Assembly (NCBI GenBank): GCA_011620445.1
Contig: WOZB01000144.1
Coordinates: 1 to 7,193, forward strand
Origin: Anaerolineaceae bacterium
Lineage (GTDB): Bacteria > Chloroflexota > Anaerolineae > Anaerolineales > Anaerolineaceae
Reading direction: 5' to 3'
DNA: 7,193 nucleotides
This document shows, piece by piece, positions 6,828 through 7,193 of this stretch; positions within the stretch are counted from its first letter, which is position 1, and each line of letters begins with the position of its first letter. The notes under the pieces are model-generated. The model was not told where the DNA came from. It saw only the letters and a list, made by a program, of their open reading frames with translations, and did not search any database. The translations under genes were made by a program, and so were the position numbers.

Positions 6828-6909
6828 GACGTCTGCTCCTATATCGTTTTTTATGCAAGTCTCCTGGCTGGCAGCCCAAAAAAGCTGACCGCGTGCCGGA
6901 CTAGTCATT
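6828..6909 (-). promoter_or_regulatory. rpsO 5' leader with pairing potential, candidate S15 autoregulatory element
   Basis: About 82 bases lie between the predicted start of transcription and the ATG. Possible stems in minus-strand RNA: UGAC with GUCA, CAGC with GCUG around a U-rich loop, GGCU with AGCC, and an outer GCAA with UUGC. S15 is known to repress its own message through unlike leader folds in different bacterial groups, so a structured leader is expected. The individual stems are short (3-4 pairs) and partly exclude one another, so the fold itself is uncertain. Confidence 0.35.
6836..6840 (-). promoter_or_regulatory. Ribosome binding site that fixes the rpsO start
   Basis: AGGAG on the minus strand, eight bases before the ATG at 6827. 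It excludes the longer reading frame that begins 30 codons upstream. Confidence 0.85.
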
Positions 6910-6915
6910 GCAAGC

Positions 6916-6921
6916 ATTATA
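6916..6921 (-). promoter_or_regulatory. -10 box (TATAAT) of the rpsO-pnp operon
   Basis: A perfect TATAAT on the minus strand, 88 bases before the rpsO start. The hexamer 16-17 bases upstream (ACTTCC/CTTCCA) matches TTGACA poorly, which would fit a promoter aided by factors bound at the repeats just beyond. A weaker second candidate (TTGACT at 7063-7068, AATCAT at 7040-7045, 17-base spacer) lies further upstream. Confidence 0.6.
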
Positions 6922-6946
6922 TCCTAAAAAGTGCTAATGGAAGTTC

Positions 6947-6979
6947 GTTTGTATCTCGTTTGTATCTCCTTTGTATCTC
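6947..6979. repeat. Three 11-base tandem repeats (GTTTGTATCTC) upstream of the rpsO promoter
   Basis: Plus-strand units are at 6947-6957, 6958-6968 and 6969-6979; the third begins with C instead of G. On the minus strand they read as GAGATACAAA-type units, immediately beyond the -35 position of the rpsO promoter. An 11-base period puts each unit on the same face of the helix, as in tandem sites for OmpR/PhoB-type response regulators. The bound protein is unknown. Confidence 0.8.
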
Positions 6980-7015
6980 CTTTTAAAGGGCAAGTTTCCA
7001 AAACTCTCCATTTAA
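6976..7015 (-). repeat. Operator-like pair 1: two TTAAA(A/T)GGAGA boxes, 29 bases apart
   Basis: Minus-strand boxes are TTAAAAGGAGA (6976-6986) and TTAAATGGAGA (7005-7015), starting exactly 29 bases apart and pointing toward rpsO. The same two-box layout occurs in opposite orientation at 7089-7128. The proximal box runs into the 11-base tandem array, with which it shares GGAGATA. Confidence 0.7.
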
Positions 7016-7030
7016 GCTTCTACTTAGCTC

Positions 7031-7064
7031 CTGGTCGGAATGATTGGTCCAACAGGCTGACCAG
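7031..7064. repeat. Nested dyad near the centre of the divergent region
   Basis: CTGGTC (7031-7036) and GACCAG (7059-7064) form the outer arms. TTGG-T-CCAA (7044-7052) is an inner palindrome with almost the same centre (about 7048). No U-tract follows in either direction. The centre lies within a few bases of the midpoint (7052) of the four flanking boxes, so this is likely a protein-binding dyad, less likely an RNA hairpin. Confidence 0.5.
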
Positions 7065-7084
7065 TCAAACAATTTAATAAGACG

Positions 7085-7125
7085 CCGGTTAAATGGAGAT
7101 AATGCCATAATCGCCATTTAACTGG
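7085..7125. repeat. 12-base inverted repeat overlapping operator-like pair 2
   Basis: CCGGTTAAATGG (7085-7096) and CCATTTAACTGG (7114-7125) are reverse complements with one mismatch, 17 bases apart. Each arm is itself an imperfect palindrome of the form CCnnTTAAnnGG, suggesting a dimeric regulator at each site. Confidence 0.65.
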
Positions 7126-7128
7126 AGA
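7089..7128 (+). repeat. Operator-like pair 2: two TTAA(A/C)TGGAGA boxes, 29 bases apart
   Basis: Plus-strand boxes are TTAAATGGAGA (7089-7099) and TTAACTGGAGA (7118-7128), starting exactly 29 bases apart and pointing toward the gene at 7147. The second box ends three bases before the extended -10, so a bound protein would cover the promoter. This suggests repression. Confidence 0.7.
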
Positions 7129-7131
7129 TTG

Positions 7132-7140
7132 TGGTAGAAT
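7132..7140 (+). promoter_or_regulatory. Extended -10 promoter (TGGTAGAAT) of the divergent gene, probably leaderless
   Basis: TGn followed by TAGAAT (five of six consensus bases) ends six bases before the ATG at 7147. No -35 box and no Shine-Dalgarno are seen, so transcription would begin at or next to the start codon. Confidence 0.6.
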
Positions 7141-7146
7141 ATAGCC

Positions 7147-7193
7147 ATGAGCAAGCCTAATCAAAAGTATGACAACCCTATTTACTTCGCGAT
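7147..7193 (+). CDS. Start of an unidentified divergent gene, cut by the right edge
   Basis: Only 15 complete codons are visible (MSKPNQKYDNPIYFA), too few to assign a family. An in-frame TAG at 7135-7137 just upstream makes this ATG the first possible start. The extended -10 six bases away and the two boxes over the promoter support a real, regulated gene. It may encode the protein that binds the boxes, but nothing in the visible residues shows this. Confidence 0.5.
   Translation, partial: MSKPNQKYDNPIYFA

Noticed and set aside
6828..6917. Longer S15 beginning at the ATG at 6917 (30 extra residues)
   Set aside because: That ATG overlaps the TATAAT promoter box and the extra residues do not resemble S15. 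A strong AGGAG precedes the start at 6827.
6947..7128. CRISPR array or replication-origin iterons
   Set aside because: The boxes are only 11 bases, occur in both orientations and have no equal unique spacers. No DnaA-box-like sequence or initiator gene was seen.

Overview
The window looks like chromosomal DNA from a bacterium of the Chloroflexota, most likely the class Anaerolineae. This is an inference. It rests on the Ala/Pro/Thr/Glu-rich linker that follows the lipobox of the solute-binding protein, on the general look of the peptide-ABC proteins, and on the moderate base composition. No rRNA, tRNA, insertion sequence, CRISPR array or phage gene was seen. Seven genes are present: six on the minus strand and one fragment on the plus strand at the right edge.

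Left part (1-2994, read right to left): a peptide/nickel-type ABC transporter operon. An extended -10 promoter (about 2990) precedes oppD-like and oppF-like ATPase genes joined by a 4-base ATGA overlap. After a 90-base gap comes a lipoprotein binding-protein gene that runs off the left edge. Both ATPases carry all nucleotide-binding motifs and an identical C-terminal four-cysteine pattern. The binding protein is odd: its linker runs straight into the second half of an SBP_5 fold, and about half the usual protein appears to be missing. No permease genes are visible; they may lie beyond the left edge.

Middle (3098-3955): a single gene for an unrecognised protein with five predicted membrane segments. 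A perfect TATAAT lies six bases before its ATG and no Shine-Dalgarno is visible, so a leaderless transcript is likely. The pnp terminator stands just upstream.

Right part (3992-6921): the classic rpsO-pnp pair (ribosomal protein S15, then polynucleotide phosphorylase). Between the two genes is a long imperfect hairpin without a U-tract, placed like the RNase III/PNPase control stem of other bacteria. PNPase ends in a Gly-Asp-Arg repeat tail. A strong intrinsic terminator follows pnp.

Right edge (6922-7193): a divergent intergenic region rich in ordered repeats. Four copies of an 11-base box (TTAAATGGAGA and close variants) form two pairs. Each pair has exactly 29-base spacing, and the pairs face away from each other. 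A dyad lies near the centre, and three 11-base tandem repeats lie upstream of the rpsO promoter. The plus-strand gene starting at 7147 (15 codons visible) has an extended -10 six bases from its ATG. This repeat array is the most unusual non-coding structure in the window and looks like a two-sided operator.
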